This document shows positions 35,788 through 44,676 of a stretch of 64,000 bases of DNA, one piece after another; position 1 is the stretch's first letter, and each line of letters opens with the position of its first letter. Source of the DNA: Xanthobacteraceae bacterium (GTDB lineage Bacteria > Pseudomonadota > Alphaproteobacteria > Rhizobiales > Xanthobacteraceae). The DNA lies in contig JASHOR010000041.1 of assembly GCA_030041005.1 (NCBI GenBank), positions 1-64,000 on the forward strand. Direction: 5' to 3'. Position numbers and translations under genes: made by a program. The notes under the pieces are model-generated. The model had not been told where the DNA came from and did no database searches. It saw only the letters and a list, made by a program, of their open reading frames with translations.

Positions 35788-36522
35788 ATGGCCAAAAAGA
35801 CCAAATCGCAGAAGACCAATAAGGCGCATCAGGACATCAAGCAGCAGATGGTCATGGCCGGCAAGGTGCTGGTCGCCGAGGGGCACGACGATTTCACCCG
35901 CGGCCACATCTCGATGCGGCTTCCCGACGATCCCGGGCTGTTTTTCATGAAGCCGCACAGCATCGGGCTCGACGAGATCACCGTGGGTAACATCCTGACC
36001 ATCGATCTCGAGGGCAACGTGGTCGCCGGCTCGGCGCGGCGCCACAGCGAGGTTTTCATCCATTCGGAAATTTTGAAAGCGCGCCCCGATGTCAATTGCG
36101 TGATTCACACCCACTCGCCGTATGCGGTGGCGCTGTCGTCGACCGGCCGGCCGATGCGCGCCTACAGCCAGCCGGGCGCGCTGTTTGCCGGAGACGTCGG
36201 TCTTTACGCCGACAGCATCGCGCTCATTCGCAGTCATGCCATGGGCGCGGGCGTTGCCAAGGCGCTCGGCCCGCACCGCGCCGTGCTCTTGAAGAACCAT
36301 GGCCCGGTGATGACCGGAAAGGACATCGCCGAGGCCGTCGTCGTCGGCATCATGCTGGAAAACGCGGCAATGATTCAGCTCGCCGTCGAGGCGGCGGGTG
36401 ACGCCGCGCCGGAGTTTCCGCCCGACAATATCGCCAGGCTCAAAGGCGAACTCGGCCAGCCCGAGCAGTTTCAGATCAATTTCGACTATCTGGTGCGGCG
36501 GGTAAAGCGAGGAGGGAGGTAA
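35788..36522 (+). CDS. class II aldolase/adducin family protein
   Basis: Protein of 244 residues. Zinc ligands are HTH in CVIHTHSPYAVALSS near residue 108 and the later His in LLKNHGPVMTG. The acid Glu is in SEVFIHSEIL. GGCAGGGGAC precedes the ATG at 35788. Divergent from the GS-like gene and upstream of an acyl-CoA synthetase gene. Aldolase, epimerase or decarboxylase action on a sugar phosphate or hydroxy acid are all possible. Confidence 0.85.
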   Translation: MAKKTKSQKTNKAHQDIKQQMVMAGKVLVAEGHDDFTRGHISMRLPDDPGLFFMKPHSIGLDEITVGNILTIDLEGNVVAGSARRHSEVFIHSEILKARPDVNCVIHTHSPYAVALSSTGRPMRAYSQPGALFAGDVGLYADSIALIRSHAMGAGVAKALGPHRAVLLKNHGPVMTGKDIAEAVVVGIMLENAAMIQLAVEAAGDAAPEFPPDNIARLKGELGQPEQFQINFDYLVRRVKRGGR

Positions 36523-36528
36523 CTGACA

Positions 36529-36662
36529 CCGTCATCTTGAGGTGGCCGGGAAGCGGCCCTCGAAGGATGCGGCCGAGGTGCTAAGGCCGTCGCCCTTCGA
36601 GGCTCGGCGCCGCGCGCCGAGCACCTCAGCCGACAAAGCGATTCGTGACTTACAAGGGTGAC
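36529..36662. repeat. intergenic repeat, TCATCTTGAGG family
   Basis: The segment from CGTCATCTTGAGGTGGCCGG to AGCACCTCAGCCGA contains nested inverted pieces such as CCCTCGAAGG with CCCTTCGAGG. A common intergenic element type in this lineage; it fills the gap between aldolase and acyl-CoA synthetase genes. Confidence 0.6.
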
Positions 36663-36688
36663 GGAAAATAAACACGGAGGAAATGGCC

Positions 36689-38380
36689 ATGGCATTGACG
36701 CAGAGCTACGTCCATGGGGCAAGCGACAAGCCCCTCTGCGGCGAAACGATCGGGCGGTTCTTCGATGCGGCCTGCGCGAGATGGGCCGACCGGCCGGCGC
36801 TGGTGGTGCGCCATCAAGACCTGCGCATGAGCTACGGCGAGCTGCGGCAGGCCGTGGACAGGCTCGCCGCCGGGCTTTTGACGCTTGGGCTTCGTCCCGG
36901 CGAACGCATCGGCATCTGGTCGCCGAACAACAGCGAATGGGTGCTGACGCAATTTGCCACCGCCAAGGCCGGGCTTGTCCTGGTCAACATCAACCCGGCC
37001 TATCGCTCCGTCGAACTCGAATATGCGCTCAACCAGGTCGGCTGCAAGGCGCTGATTCTCGCCGAACGCTTCAAGACTTCGGACTATGTCGGCATGCTGC
37101 GCGAACTCGCGCCCGAACTTGAGCGCGCGACGGCGGGCAGGCTGGAATCGGCGCGGCTGCCGGCGCTGCGCGCGGTCGTAACGCTGGGCGACGCTGAACA
37201 CCCCGGTTGCCTGCGCTTCCCCGACCTGATCGCCGCGGGCGGCGAAATCGAAGCCGAGCGCATCGCCGCGCTCGGGCCGGTGCTGCAATTCGATGACCCG
37301 ATCAACATCCAGTTCACCTCGGGTACCACGGGCTTTCCCAAGGGCGCCACGCTCTCGCACCACAACATTCTCAACAACGGCTTTTTCATCGGCGAGGCGA
37401 TGCGGCTGACGCCGCAGGACCGCCTGTGCATTCCGGTGCCGCTTTATCACTGCTTCGGCATGGTGTTGGGCAACCTTGCCGCGGTCACGCATGGCGCCTG
37501 CATGGTCTTTCCCGGCGAGGGCTTCGATCCGCTGGCGACGCTGCGGACGGTGGCCGAGGAGCGCTGCACGGCGCTTCACGGGGTGCCGACCATGTTCATC
37601 GCGCAGCTCGATCATCCCGAGTTTGCCCGCTTCGACCTTTCGTCGCTGCGCACTGGCATCATGGCCGGATCGCCGTGTCCGATCGAGGTGATGAAGCGCG
37701 CCGTCGACAAGATGCATCTGTCGGAAATCACCATCGCCTACGGCATGACCGAGACCAGTCCGGTGAGCTTCCAAAGCTCGACCGACGATCCGCTCGAACG
37801 CCGCGTGTCGACGGTCGGGCGCATCCAGCCGCATCTGGAAGTCAAGATCGTCGATCCGAGCGGCCGCATCGTGGGGCCGGGAACGCCGGGCGAACTGCTT
37901 ACGCGCGGCTATGCGGTGATGCTCGGCTATTGGGGCGACGAGGAGCGCACGCGTGAAGCCATCGATCCGGCGCGCTGGATGCACACCGGCGATCTCGCCA
38001 CGATCGACGAAGCGGGCTACTGCAACATCGTGGGCCGTATCAAGGACATGGTGATCCGCGGCGGCGAGAACGTCTATCCGCGCGAGATCGAGGAATTCCT
38101 CTATCGGCATCCGAAGATCCAGGACGTGCAGGTGATCGGCGTGCCCGACGACCGCTACGGCGAGGAAATCTGCGCCTGGATCAGGCTGCGGCCCGGAATG
38201 AACGCCAACGAAGAGGAAATCAAAGCCTTCTGCCGCGACCGCATCGCGCACTACAAGGTGCCGCGCTATGTCAAATTCGTCGATGAATTTCCGATGACGG
38301 TGACCGGCAAGATTCAGAAATTCGTCATGCGCGAGCGCATGATCGCCGAACTGGGGCTGAACGTGCAGAAGACGGCGTGA
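36689..38380 (+). CDS. AMP-binding acyl-CoA synthetase
   Basis: Protein of 563 residues, full length for the family. Adenylation motifs: [18 protein letters not shown] near residue 210, YGMTETSP near residue 352, [31 protein letters not shown], and the C-terminal Lys in [10 protein letters not shown]. The start at 36689 is eight bases after CGGAGG; the ATG at 36683 is too close to that site. The fold is closest to medium/long-chain fatty-acyl ligases. An aromatic or alicyclic acid is possible given the surroundings. Confidence 0.87.
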   Translation: MALTQSYVHGASDKPLCGETIGRFFDAACARWADRPALVVRHQDLRMSYGELRQAVDRLAAGLLTLGLRPGERIGIWSPNNSEWVLTQFATAKAGLVLVNINPAYRSVELEYALNQVGCKALILAERFKTSDYVGMLRELAPELERATAGRLESARLPALRAVVTLGDAEHPGCLRFPDLIAAGGEIEAERIAALGPVLQFDDPINIQFTSGTTGFPKGATLSHHNILNNGFFIGEAMRLTPQDRLCIPVPLYHCFGMVLGNLAAVTHGACMVFPGEGFDPLATLRTVAEERCTALHGVPTMFIAQLDHPEFARFDLSSLRTGIMAGSPCPIEVMKRAVDKMHLSEITIAYGMTETSPVSFQSSTDDPLERRVSTVGRIQPHLEVKIVDPSGRIVGPGTPGELLTRGYAVMLGYWGDEERTREAIDPARWMHTGDLATIDEAGYCNIVGRIKDMVIRGGENVYPREIEEFLYRHPKIQDVQVIGVPDDRYGEEICAWIRLRPGMNANEEEIKAFCRDRIAHYKVPRYVKFVDEFPMTVTGKIQKFVMRERMIAELGLNVQKTA

Positions 38381-38401
38381 ATGCGGCGCCGGGGCAGCCT
38401 T

Positions 38402-40135
38402 TCAGACCGGCGGTCGGGACCTGCGCGCGTAGCTGTCGCGCAGCTCCTTGTGATCCCTTGTGGACAACAGGTTTTGAATGCAGCTTGCGACAGCAACGAC
38501 GATCATCGCAGCGACCCACAGAATGGCGATTTCTTTCAGAAAGCCATAGCTGGATAGAGCATCCGACAGATATTGGGAGATTGCCGACGCCCAGGAGGAA
38601 AGACCGATCCCTGCAAGGATGCCTTTCACGGCGGGGTAAACGACCCAATTCAGGGAAAGGACAGTCACCAACGTAAGCAATACTGCGACCACAACATCCT
38701 GCGCTGCGCGCCAAATCACCCGTCCGAAGACAAGTCGTTCCGTCTTGTGCCTTTCGGCCGAGGATGGCAGCCAGAATGCATCGGCCGTTCGTGCCGCGTC
38801 CTCGATGCTGCCTGCCAGGCTCTTGCCGGTTATCAACCACTCGGCGACCTGGTTGATCAAATACTTATCGCTGTTTGGGACCGCTTGTCGCGGGCCTCTG
38901 AGATAGCAGAGATGGCTGTAGAGCAGTAGCGGTGAAGCCCGGCAGGGGAAATTGTGCGGCTTCAGCGTCGTGTGTCCGCGACGCGGATGTTGGGGCGGGA
39001 TGGGATCGTAATCGTATATCCAGGTGCCGACGGGATCGGTTGGATCATAGACATTCACCCATTCGGCCCCTGCGGGAAATGGATCTTCATGGGAATTGAT
39101 CGGCACCATCGCCGGCCATAGCGCGCAGAAACGTTCCAGCGGCGATCCATAAGTCAGCACGCCGCGAAAATTCCTGAACAACGCATCCCGGTTGACGATG
39201 TCGCGCGCATCAAGCCACGCCGGTCGATTTGGCATCATGGCATCTATGTCGATGTCGTGGTCGCTTCTGCCGCGTATCGGATTTTGTTCAAGCGCCTTCC
39301 AGCATGCTTGATCGAGATAGTTCGGCAAGGCTTCGGACGTTTCCATCAACCCGTTCCAGGCGACCACTGTGCCCAGGCTGTGGGCGAGGATGTACCAACG
39401 GTCATATCCCTGCGACGCCACCTCGACCATGACCCGGATCATCCGGCGCCGGATCGCCGCTCGGGGCGGTTCGTCGGGTCCGTCCATCGGACTGCCGCCG
39501 GCGCGCTTGTCCTGACTATAGAGCTTCACGCCGGATAAATAGTTGACGAGAGTGTCTGACAAGGGCATTGCCGAAAAGTCGAGGCGCTTGAGGATCGTGT
39601 TGATCAAGGCAATCGAGAAAGCCGAAAAAGCAAACAGGATCGACACGAAAATCATGCGCCAGCGATTATGACAGGGAAGCACACCAGCGTGATCCGGCTG
39701 CCGTGTCCGCTGCAGCGCGCCGGGCAGGAAGCGATCTTTGTGCTGAGCCACGCCCGGCAACGATAATCCCCACAGCCAAAAACGGACTTGTTTGCATAGC
39801 GTCAATTTCTCGTTGATGTCGGCCCACCACACTTCGTGAAAGCCTATGTCCACGAATTTGTCGTCCAACTCGACGAGAGTGCGCAACGGCGCAGTCTTCG
39901 CGGACGCCCAACTGGACTGGTCACCAAGGAAAGCGTCGCTCGCCCCCGATGTCAGGATCGGCGTGACATCGCGGCGACGCCGTTGTGCATCGTACTTGGC
40001 GATGATGGCGTCGATGATCTTGCGTGTCTCGCCTTCGAGAAACTGAAATCTTTTTTGTTCGCCAATGCCGTGGACAATAATAACGCCGACCGTCTCGACC
40101 GGTTTGCCGCGGATCGATGCGTGATTTTCGTTCAT
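38402..40135 (-). CDS. alpha/beta hydrolase-like protein with membrane segments
   Basis: Protein of 577 residues. The N terminus VETVGVIIVHGIGEQ and the nucleophile elbow YILAHSLGTVVAWNG look like a serine hydrolase. A hydrophobic segment (MIFVSILFAFSAFSIALI) lies near residue 160, and three more lie near the C terminus (after WRAAQDVVVAVLLTLVTVL). This suggests an inner-membrane enzyme. GC is somewhat lower than in the flanks and no operon partner is present, so recent acquisition is possible. Substrate unknown. Confidence 0.7.
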   Translation of the reverse strand: MNENHASIRGKPVETVGVIIVHGIGEQKRFQFLEGETRKIIDAIIAKYDAQRRRRDVTPILTSGASDAFLGDQSSWASAKTAPLRTLVELDDKFVDIGFHEVWWADINEKLTLCKQVRFWLWGLSLPGVAQHKDRFLPGALQRTRQPDHAGVLPCHNRWRMIFVSILFAFSAFSIALINTILKRLDFSAMPLSDTLVNYLSGVKLYSQDKRAGGSPMDGPDEPPRAAIRRRMIRVMVEVASQGYDRWYILAHSLGTVVAWNGLMETSEALPNYLDQACWKALEQNPIRGRSDHDIDIDAMMPNRPAWLDARDIVNRDALFRNFRGVLTYGSPLERFCALWPAMVPINSHEDPFPAGAEWVNVYDPTDPVGTWIYDYDPIPPQHPRRGHTTLKPHNFPCRASPLLLYSHLCYLRGPRQAVPNSDKYLINQVAEWLITGKSLAGSIEDAARTADAFWLPSSAERHKTERLVFGRVIWRAAQDVVVAVLLTLVTVLSLNWVVYPAVKGILAGIGLSSWASAISQYLSDALSSYGFLKEIAILWVAAMIVVAVASCIQNLLSTRDHKELRDSYARRSRPPV

Positions 40136-40363
40136 GCGGGTCGCCCCACCTCGCGGTCAAAGCATACCTCTTTTCAACCCATGATAGCAATACGCCAACA
40201 CTCGTTTTCTGCGTGTCCAAATGGCACGGGCACTGCGGAGGGACCTTCCTGCGCAGCGGGGGAAGGATTATCCGTGTGAATCCCGTGATGGAGCGCGAAT
40301 TGGGCGCGCGTTTCGCGTTTCCGCTGCGGGCGCGACAAGGCCTGACGGGGAACGGAAACAGCG

Positions 40364-41527
40364 ATGAAATCGAGTGCCGATCGGATTTTGACGACGCATG
40401 TCGGCAGCCTGCCGCGGCCGGACGATCTGTTCGAAACGATGCTGGCGAGGATGGACGGCAAGGCGGTGGACGAGGCCGCTTATGCCGCGCGCGTGCGGCG
40501 GGCGGTCGAACAATGCGTGCGCCGGCAAGTCGATGTCGGGCTCGATGTCGTCAGCGACGGCGAGATGGGCAAGCCGAGCTTCATCACCTATGCGGCGTCG
40601 CGCCTTGAGGGTCTGCAAAGCCGCGAAGGATTCCGGCCGAGCCCGTTCGCCAACACGCGCGAAACCGCCGATTTCCCCGAATACTACCAATCGGCGTTGG
40701 CGCAGCAGGTCAGCGCGCGCCGCCGCCGGGCTTTGACGGTTTGCACCGGCCCCATCGCCTACAAGGGCCACGCGGCGCTCAAGGCCGATTTCGGCATTCT
40801 CAAAGCGGCGCTCGCCGGGGCCGGCGCGGCCGAAGCTTTCGTGCCGTCAATTGCGCCTTCGAATGTCGAAGCGACCACGCCGAACGAATACTATCCGACG
40901 GCGGAGGCTTACGTGCACGCCATCGCCGCGGCGATGCGCGAGGAGTACCGGGCGATCGTCGACGCCGGCTTTGTCTTGCAGATCGACGATCCGTTTCTGG
41001 TGACTTATTACATTACCCGCCCCGATCTCGGCATCGCGGAGTGTCGCAAATGGGCGGAGCTGCGGGTCGAGGCACTCAACGCGGCGCTGGCCGGAATCCC
41101 GGAGGAGCGCATTCGCTTCCACACCTGCTACAGCATCAACATGGGACCGCGCGTTCATGACATGCAGCTCAAGGATATCGTCGATATTATTCTGAAAGTC
41201 CGCGCCGGCGCCTATTCGTTCGAGGCGGCCAATCCGCGGCACGAGCACGAATGGGAGGACTGGAAGCGCGTCCGCATTCCCGACGACAAGATTCTGATAC
41301 CGGGCGCGATTACCCAATCGACCGTTCTGGTCGAGCATCCCGAACTGGTGGCGCAGCGGATCGCGAGATACGCCGCTATTGTCGGGCGCGAGCGCGTCAT
41401 CGCCGGCGCGGATTGCGGCTTCGCCTCCTTCGCCGGCTCGAACGAAGTTCACCCGTCGATCGTCTGGGCGAAGTTCAAATCGCTGGTCGAAGGCGCGCGC
41501 ATCGCCAGCGCGCGCCTGTGGCGCTGA
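40364..41527 (+). CDS. cobalamin-independent methionine synthase (MetE C-terminal)-like protein
   Basis: Protein of 387 residues, the size of the MetE catalytic half alone. It starts RILTTHVGSLPRP, as in MetE-like and epoxyalkane:coenzyme M transferase proteins. Likely zinc ligands are in FHTCYSINMG, the Glu region FEAANPRHEHEW and the final Cys of AGADCGFASF. It probably transfers or cleaves a thiol-linked group. No methionine genes are near; an ABC importer follows, convergent. Not housekeeping MetE, which is about twice as long. Confidence 0.83.
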   Translation: MKSSADRILTTHVGSLPRPDDLFETMLARMDGKAVDEAAYAARVRRAVEQCVRRQVDVGLDVVSDGEMGKPSFITYAASRLEGLQSREGFRPSPFANTRETADFPEYYQSALAQQVSARRRRALTVCTGPIAYKGHAALKADFGILKAALAGAGAAEAFVPSIAPSNVEATTPNEYYPTAEAYVHAIAAAMREEYRAIVDAGFVLQIDDPFLVTYYITRPDLGIAECRKWAELRVEALNAALAGIPEERIRFHTCYSINMGPRVHDMQLKDIVDIILKVRAGAYSFEAANPRHEHEWEDWKRVRIPDDKILIPGAITQSTVLVEHPELVAQRIARYAAIVGRERVIAGADCGFASFAGSNEVHPSIVWAKFKSLVEGARIASARLWR

Positions 41528-41587
41528 GCGACACCTCGCCCGGCGCCTCGACGCTGCCGCAAGGACGGCGCCGATGCGGCCTTGGTC

Positions 41588-42589
41588 TCAGCAGGGCGGT
41601 GGCGGCGGGTCGACCAGCCTGGGATTGATCGCCCTGAGCCCGTCCGGCCAGGTCAACTTGGCGAAATCGATCTTGGCGTCGGTCGCCTTGGCGCCTTGCG
41701 CCCAGCGGCTCAGACTGCAGAAGTCGCTGTAGTAGATGTTGTCGATGGCGATCGGCCGCTTGTTGGTGTCCCATTGATCTCTGGTGGCCTGCTCGCTCAG
41801 GCCCAGATTGGCGGCAGCATAGGCCGCCACATCCTTGAAATCCTTGGCAGCGACGTCGCGGCCTTTGATTGTGGCGCGCAGCCAGCGGATGGCGATGTCC
41901 CTGCCTTGCGGGGTCGCCAGCCATTCCGGGCGCGCGCCGGCCACCAGATAACCCTGAACGTAGCCGGTCGCGTCGGACAGATAATGTGCCTTATCCGGGC
42001 AGATTTCGAGCGTGCGCGAGCCGACCGGCTGCCAGATGAAGAACGCGGCAATCTGACCGCCGCACAAAGCTGCGGGCAGCACCTGGGTATCCAGGTTGAT
42101 CACCTTTACCGTCTTCGGATCGATGTGGTTCTTGGTCAGGTATTCGGAGATGAACCAGGAGCCGGTGGAGCCGACGCGCGTGGCGATGGTCTTGCCGAGC
42201 AGGTCCTGCGGCGTCTTGATCGCCTTGCCGGCGACCGCAACGTAGCCTTTGCTGTCGCGTTCGATCGCCGCAATGGTGCGATAGTCGCCTTTGACGCGGA
42301 AGAAATATTGCACGCTCGGCAAATCGCCCGTCATGACGATGTCGCCTTGCCCGCTCTGAAACGACTGGAATGCCGTCGTGCCCGACGGGAACAAGCGATA
42401 GGTCACGTCCAGCCCTTCCTGCTTGTAGAAGCCCTTGGCCAGCGCCATCCAGATCGAATCGTTATTGACCGACGGTTGCCCGAACAGCGTCATTTTCAGC
42501 GGCGGCTGCTGCGCATGCGCGACCGGTGGTCCGAGCATCAGTGCGGCGGCAACGGCGGCGGGACTGAGCGCATTCATGAAGCGGTGCAT
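41588..42589 (-). CDS. ABC transporter substrate-binding protein, NMT1/SsuA-like
   Basis: Periplasmic receptor of 333 residues. Sec signal with the hydrophobic run ALSPAAVAAALMLGPPVAHA and cleavage after AHA. Fold segments: WMALAKGFYKQEGLDVTYRL, GDIVMTGDLPSVQYF and LLGKTIATRVGSTGSWF. The ATG at 42589 follows GGAAAGG; the longer frame overlaps the permease gene. The ligand is unknown. Third gene of an ATPase-permease-receptor operon. Confidence 0.87.
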   Translation of the reverse strand: MHRFMNALSPAAVAAALMLGPPVAHAQQPPLKMTLFGQPSVNNDSIWMALAKGFYKQEGLDVTYRLFPSGTTAFQSFQSGQGDIVMTGDLPSVQYFFRVKGDYRTIAAIERDSKGYVAVAGKAIKTPQDLLGKTIATRVGSTGSWFISEYLTKNHIDPKTVKVINLDTQVLPAALCGGQIAAFFIWQPVGSRTLEICPDKAHYLSDATGYVQGYLVAGARPEWLATPQGRDIAIRWLRATIKGRDVAAKDFKDVAAYAAANLGLSEQATRDQWDTNKRPIAIDNIYYSDFCSLSRWAQGAKATDAKIDFAKLTWPDGLRAINPRLVDPPPPPC

Positions 42590-42611
42590 GTGCTTGCCTT
42601 TCCCTGTGCTG

Positions 42612-43445
42612 TCAGGTTTGCGAAACGAACGACATGTAGCGCGCCAAGACCTTGTCGACGACGAGCCGGAAGATGCGGTCGACGATGAAGCCGAGCACAC
42701 AGATCGTAAGCAGCGCGACAAATATGCGGTTGGTCTGCAGCAGCATGGACGACTGCTGCAGCAGGTAGCCGATGCCGGAATTGGCGGCGAGGATTTCCGC
42801 GGGAATGATGCTCATGAACGACGACGCCATCGCCACGCGCATGCCGGTGACGATGTACGGCACGGCCGAGGGCACCACGACGAGGACGAAGATTTGCAGG
42901 CGATTGGCGCCGAGGCAGGCCGCGGCGCGCTGCCGCGCCACCGGCGCCCGCCACACGCCCGCCGTCGTGTTGATCAGGACGATGAAGAACGTGCCCCAGA
43001 AGATCAGGAAATACTTCGACATCTCGCCGATCCCGAACCAGATCACCGCGATCGGAATCATTGCGGTCGGCGACAGGTAACGAAGCAGTTCGATGATCGG
43101 ATCAAGCAGATCGTGCAGCAGCCGGATGCGTCCGAGCAGGACGCCGATCACGACGCCGGCGAGCGAACCGGTGGCGAAACCGACCATGACGCGGATCATG
43201 CTGATGGACGCGTCGGAAAGAATTTCGCCGCTCTTGAGCATCGGGATCGCGGTGCGGAATACTTCGAGCGGTGGCGGAATAAGAAACGGATTGAACACGA
43301 AGCTCGACAGGAACTGCCAGACGCCGAACCCGATCAACAGCGAAGCTGCGGTCAGCGAAACGCTGCGGCAGGCCGGACGCGACAGCCAGGAGCGCAGCCG
43401 ACGCATCGGCGTCGGGACATCCGCGCCGCTTTTGTCGATGTTCAT
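42612..43445 (-). CDS. ABC transporter permease, SsuC-like
   Basis: Permease of 277 residues with about six hydrophobic segments. The EAA-type loop reads AAACLGANRLQIFVLVVVPS, followed by MASSFMSIIPAEILAANSG. The start at 43445 (MNIDKSG) is the only ATG that fits; a TTG overlapping the ATPase stop at about 43502 would add 19 residues and cannot be ruled out. It forms an importer with its two neighbours. Confidence 0.85.
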   Translation of the reverse strand: MNIDKSGADVPTPMRRLRSWLSRPACRSVSLTAASLLIGFGVWQFLSSFVFNPFLIPPPLEVFRTAIPMLKSGEILSDASISMIRVMVGFATGSLAGVVIGVLLGRIRLLHDLLDPIIELLRYLSPTAMIPIAVIWFGIGEMSKYFLIFWGTFFIVLINTTAGVWRAPVARQRAAACLGANRLQIFVLVVVPSAVPYIVTGMRVAMASSFMSIIPAEILAANSGIGYLLQQSSMLLQTNRIFVALLTICVLGFIVDRIFRLVVDKVLARYMSFVSQT

Positions 43446-43498
43446 CCGGCGCTTGCCGAGATCGCGCAGGGAACCGGACTGCTGGCGGTAGGCGGAGG

Positions 43499-44281
43499 TC
43501 AATGCACGTCCGATCGCTCGTCCGACCTGATCAGGTCCGGCGCCAGCAGATTCTCTATTTGCGTGAACAGGCGCGCTACCTGCGGATCGGTCAGGTCGCG
43601 CGGTCGCGGCAGGTCGATTTCGATCAGCCTGGTGATGACGGAACCAGGCCCGACCGACATCACCGCGATGCGATCGGCCAGCGAAATCGCCTCGGCGATA
43701 TCGTGGGTGACGAACACAACGGTTTTCCCGATGCGTTGCCAGATATCGAGCAGGACCGCGTGCATGCGCCGGCGGGTGAGCGCGTCGAGCGCGGCGAACG
43801 GCTCGTCCATGAGCAGCACGTCCGGTTCGACCGCAAGCCCGCGCGCGATCTGCAGCCGCTGCCGCATCCCGCCCGACAGTTCGGCCGGAAATTTGCCGCG
43901 ATGCGCGTCGAGGCCGACCATCTCCAGATATTTGTCGATGATAGCCGGCCAATCGGCTTTCGGCATCTTGCGCACGCGCAAGGCGAAGCGGACATTCTCC
44001 TCGGTCGACAGCCACGGCAGCAGCGCCGATCCGGCGTCCTGGAAAAACATCACCCGTTCGCGGCCGGCGCCGGTGACCGGCGCATCGCCGAACACGACGT
44101 TGCCCGCCGTCGCCGGCTCGAAGCCGGCAAGAATATTGAGCAAAGTCGATTTGCCGCAGCCGGAAGGACCGAGCAGGCAGACGAATTCGCCGTCGCTTAT
44201 GGTGAGAGAGACGCCGTCGAGCGCGACATAGCTTCCCCGCGCCGATTCAAAGACCTTGCGGACGTTGTGGACACGCAACAA
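43499..44281 (-). CDS. ABC transporter ATP-binding protein, SsuB/TauB-like
   Basis: ATPase of 260 residues. Walker A GPSGCGKST is near residue 39, signature LSGGMRQRLQIARGL, Walker B VLLMDEPFAALDALT, and H-loop His in VVFVTHDIAEA. Translation starts at a TTG preceded by GGAGG, since no ATG fits the family start. First gene of the operon; upstream lies a repeat-rich region of about 390 bases. Confidence 0.88.
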   Translation of the reverse strand: MLRVHNVRKVFESARGSYVALDGVSLTISDGEFVCLLGPSGCGKSTLLNILAGFEPATAGNVVFGDAPVTGAGRERVMFFQDAGSALLPWLSTEENVRFALRVRKMPKADWPAIIDKYLEMVGLDAHRGKFPAELSGGMRQRLQIARGLAVEPDVLLMDEPFAALDALTRRRMHAVLLDIWQRIGKTVVFVTHDIAEAISLADRIAVMSVGPGSVITRLIEIDLPRPRDLTDPQVARLFTQIENLLAPDLIRSDERSDVH

Positions 44282-44439
44282 GCCCGCCTCCGCAGGGTGC
44301 TGGAACGCGTCGTCGGCGTTTCGACGTTAGATTTTGGCGGTATCGCTGTCAAACATCCGTGGCCGATGGTGGGTTCGCTGATCTGCACGCTGCGGAGCGC
44401 ATGGCTGCTCCGCTCGCGTTCGGCGTGCGGGTGCATGCC

Positions 44440-44511
44440 GGTGGTCCGATTCCAACATTCGCATCCCGTTTCGGCGCGCCCTCGTGCGAATGTTGGGATC
44501 AAAGGACCACC
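44440..44511. repeat. long palindromic repeat, GGTGGTCC family
   Basis: The outer arms GGTGGTCC and GGACCACC and the inner arms CCAACATTCGCA and TGCGAATGTTGG are inverted copies. A relative missing one outer arm lies at 59561-59617 in the opposite orientation. Confidence 0.8.
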
Positions 44512-44525
44512 AGCCACTATAAGTA

Positions 44526-44603
44526 CCAGTGGAGCTTTGGATTTGACATTCGCTTCGCGACCCGGCGGCTCGGGGATGGCGAATGTCAAATACGCTCCAC
44601 TGG
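44526..44603. repeat. long palindromic repeat, CCAGTGGAGC type
   Basis: Outer arms CCAGTGGAGC (44526-44535) and GCTCCACTGG (44594-44603) and inner arms ATTTGACATTCGC and GCGAATGTCAAAT are exact inverted copies. It shares the GCGAATGT core with the neighbouring element, so the two may be related. Confidence 0.8.
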
Positions 44604-44676
44604 ACAGGCAAATCGCTGTTTGCGATGAAACGCATGCGAGACGAATTCAAGCCTTGCACAGTTCCGGAGAAGAAGC

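Larger units (their letters stand above)
44282..44676. other. repeat-rich divergent intergenic region
   Basis: A 395-base region without a credible gene between the divergent ATPase and triple-RidA genes. It holds two adjacent long palindromes (44440-44511 and 44526-44603) and the promoters of both flanking units, which cannot be placed precisely. Confidence 0.6.

Noticed and set aside
44440-44603. Two adjacent palindromes as the start of a CRISPR array
   Set aside because: There are only two, they differ from each other, and there are no regular spacers or cas genes.
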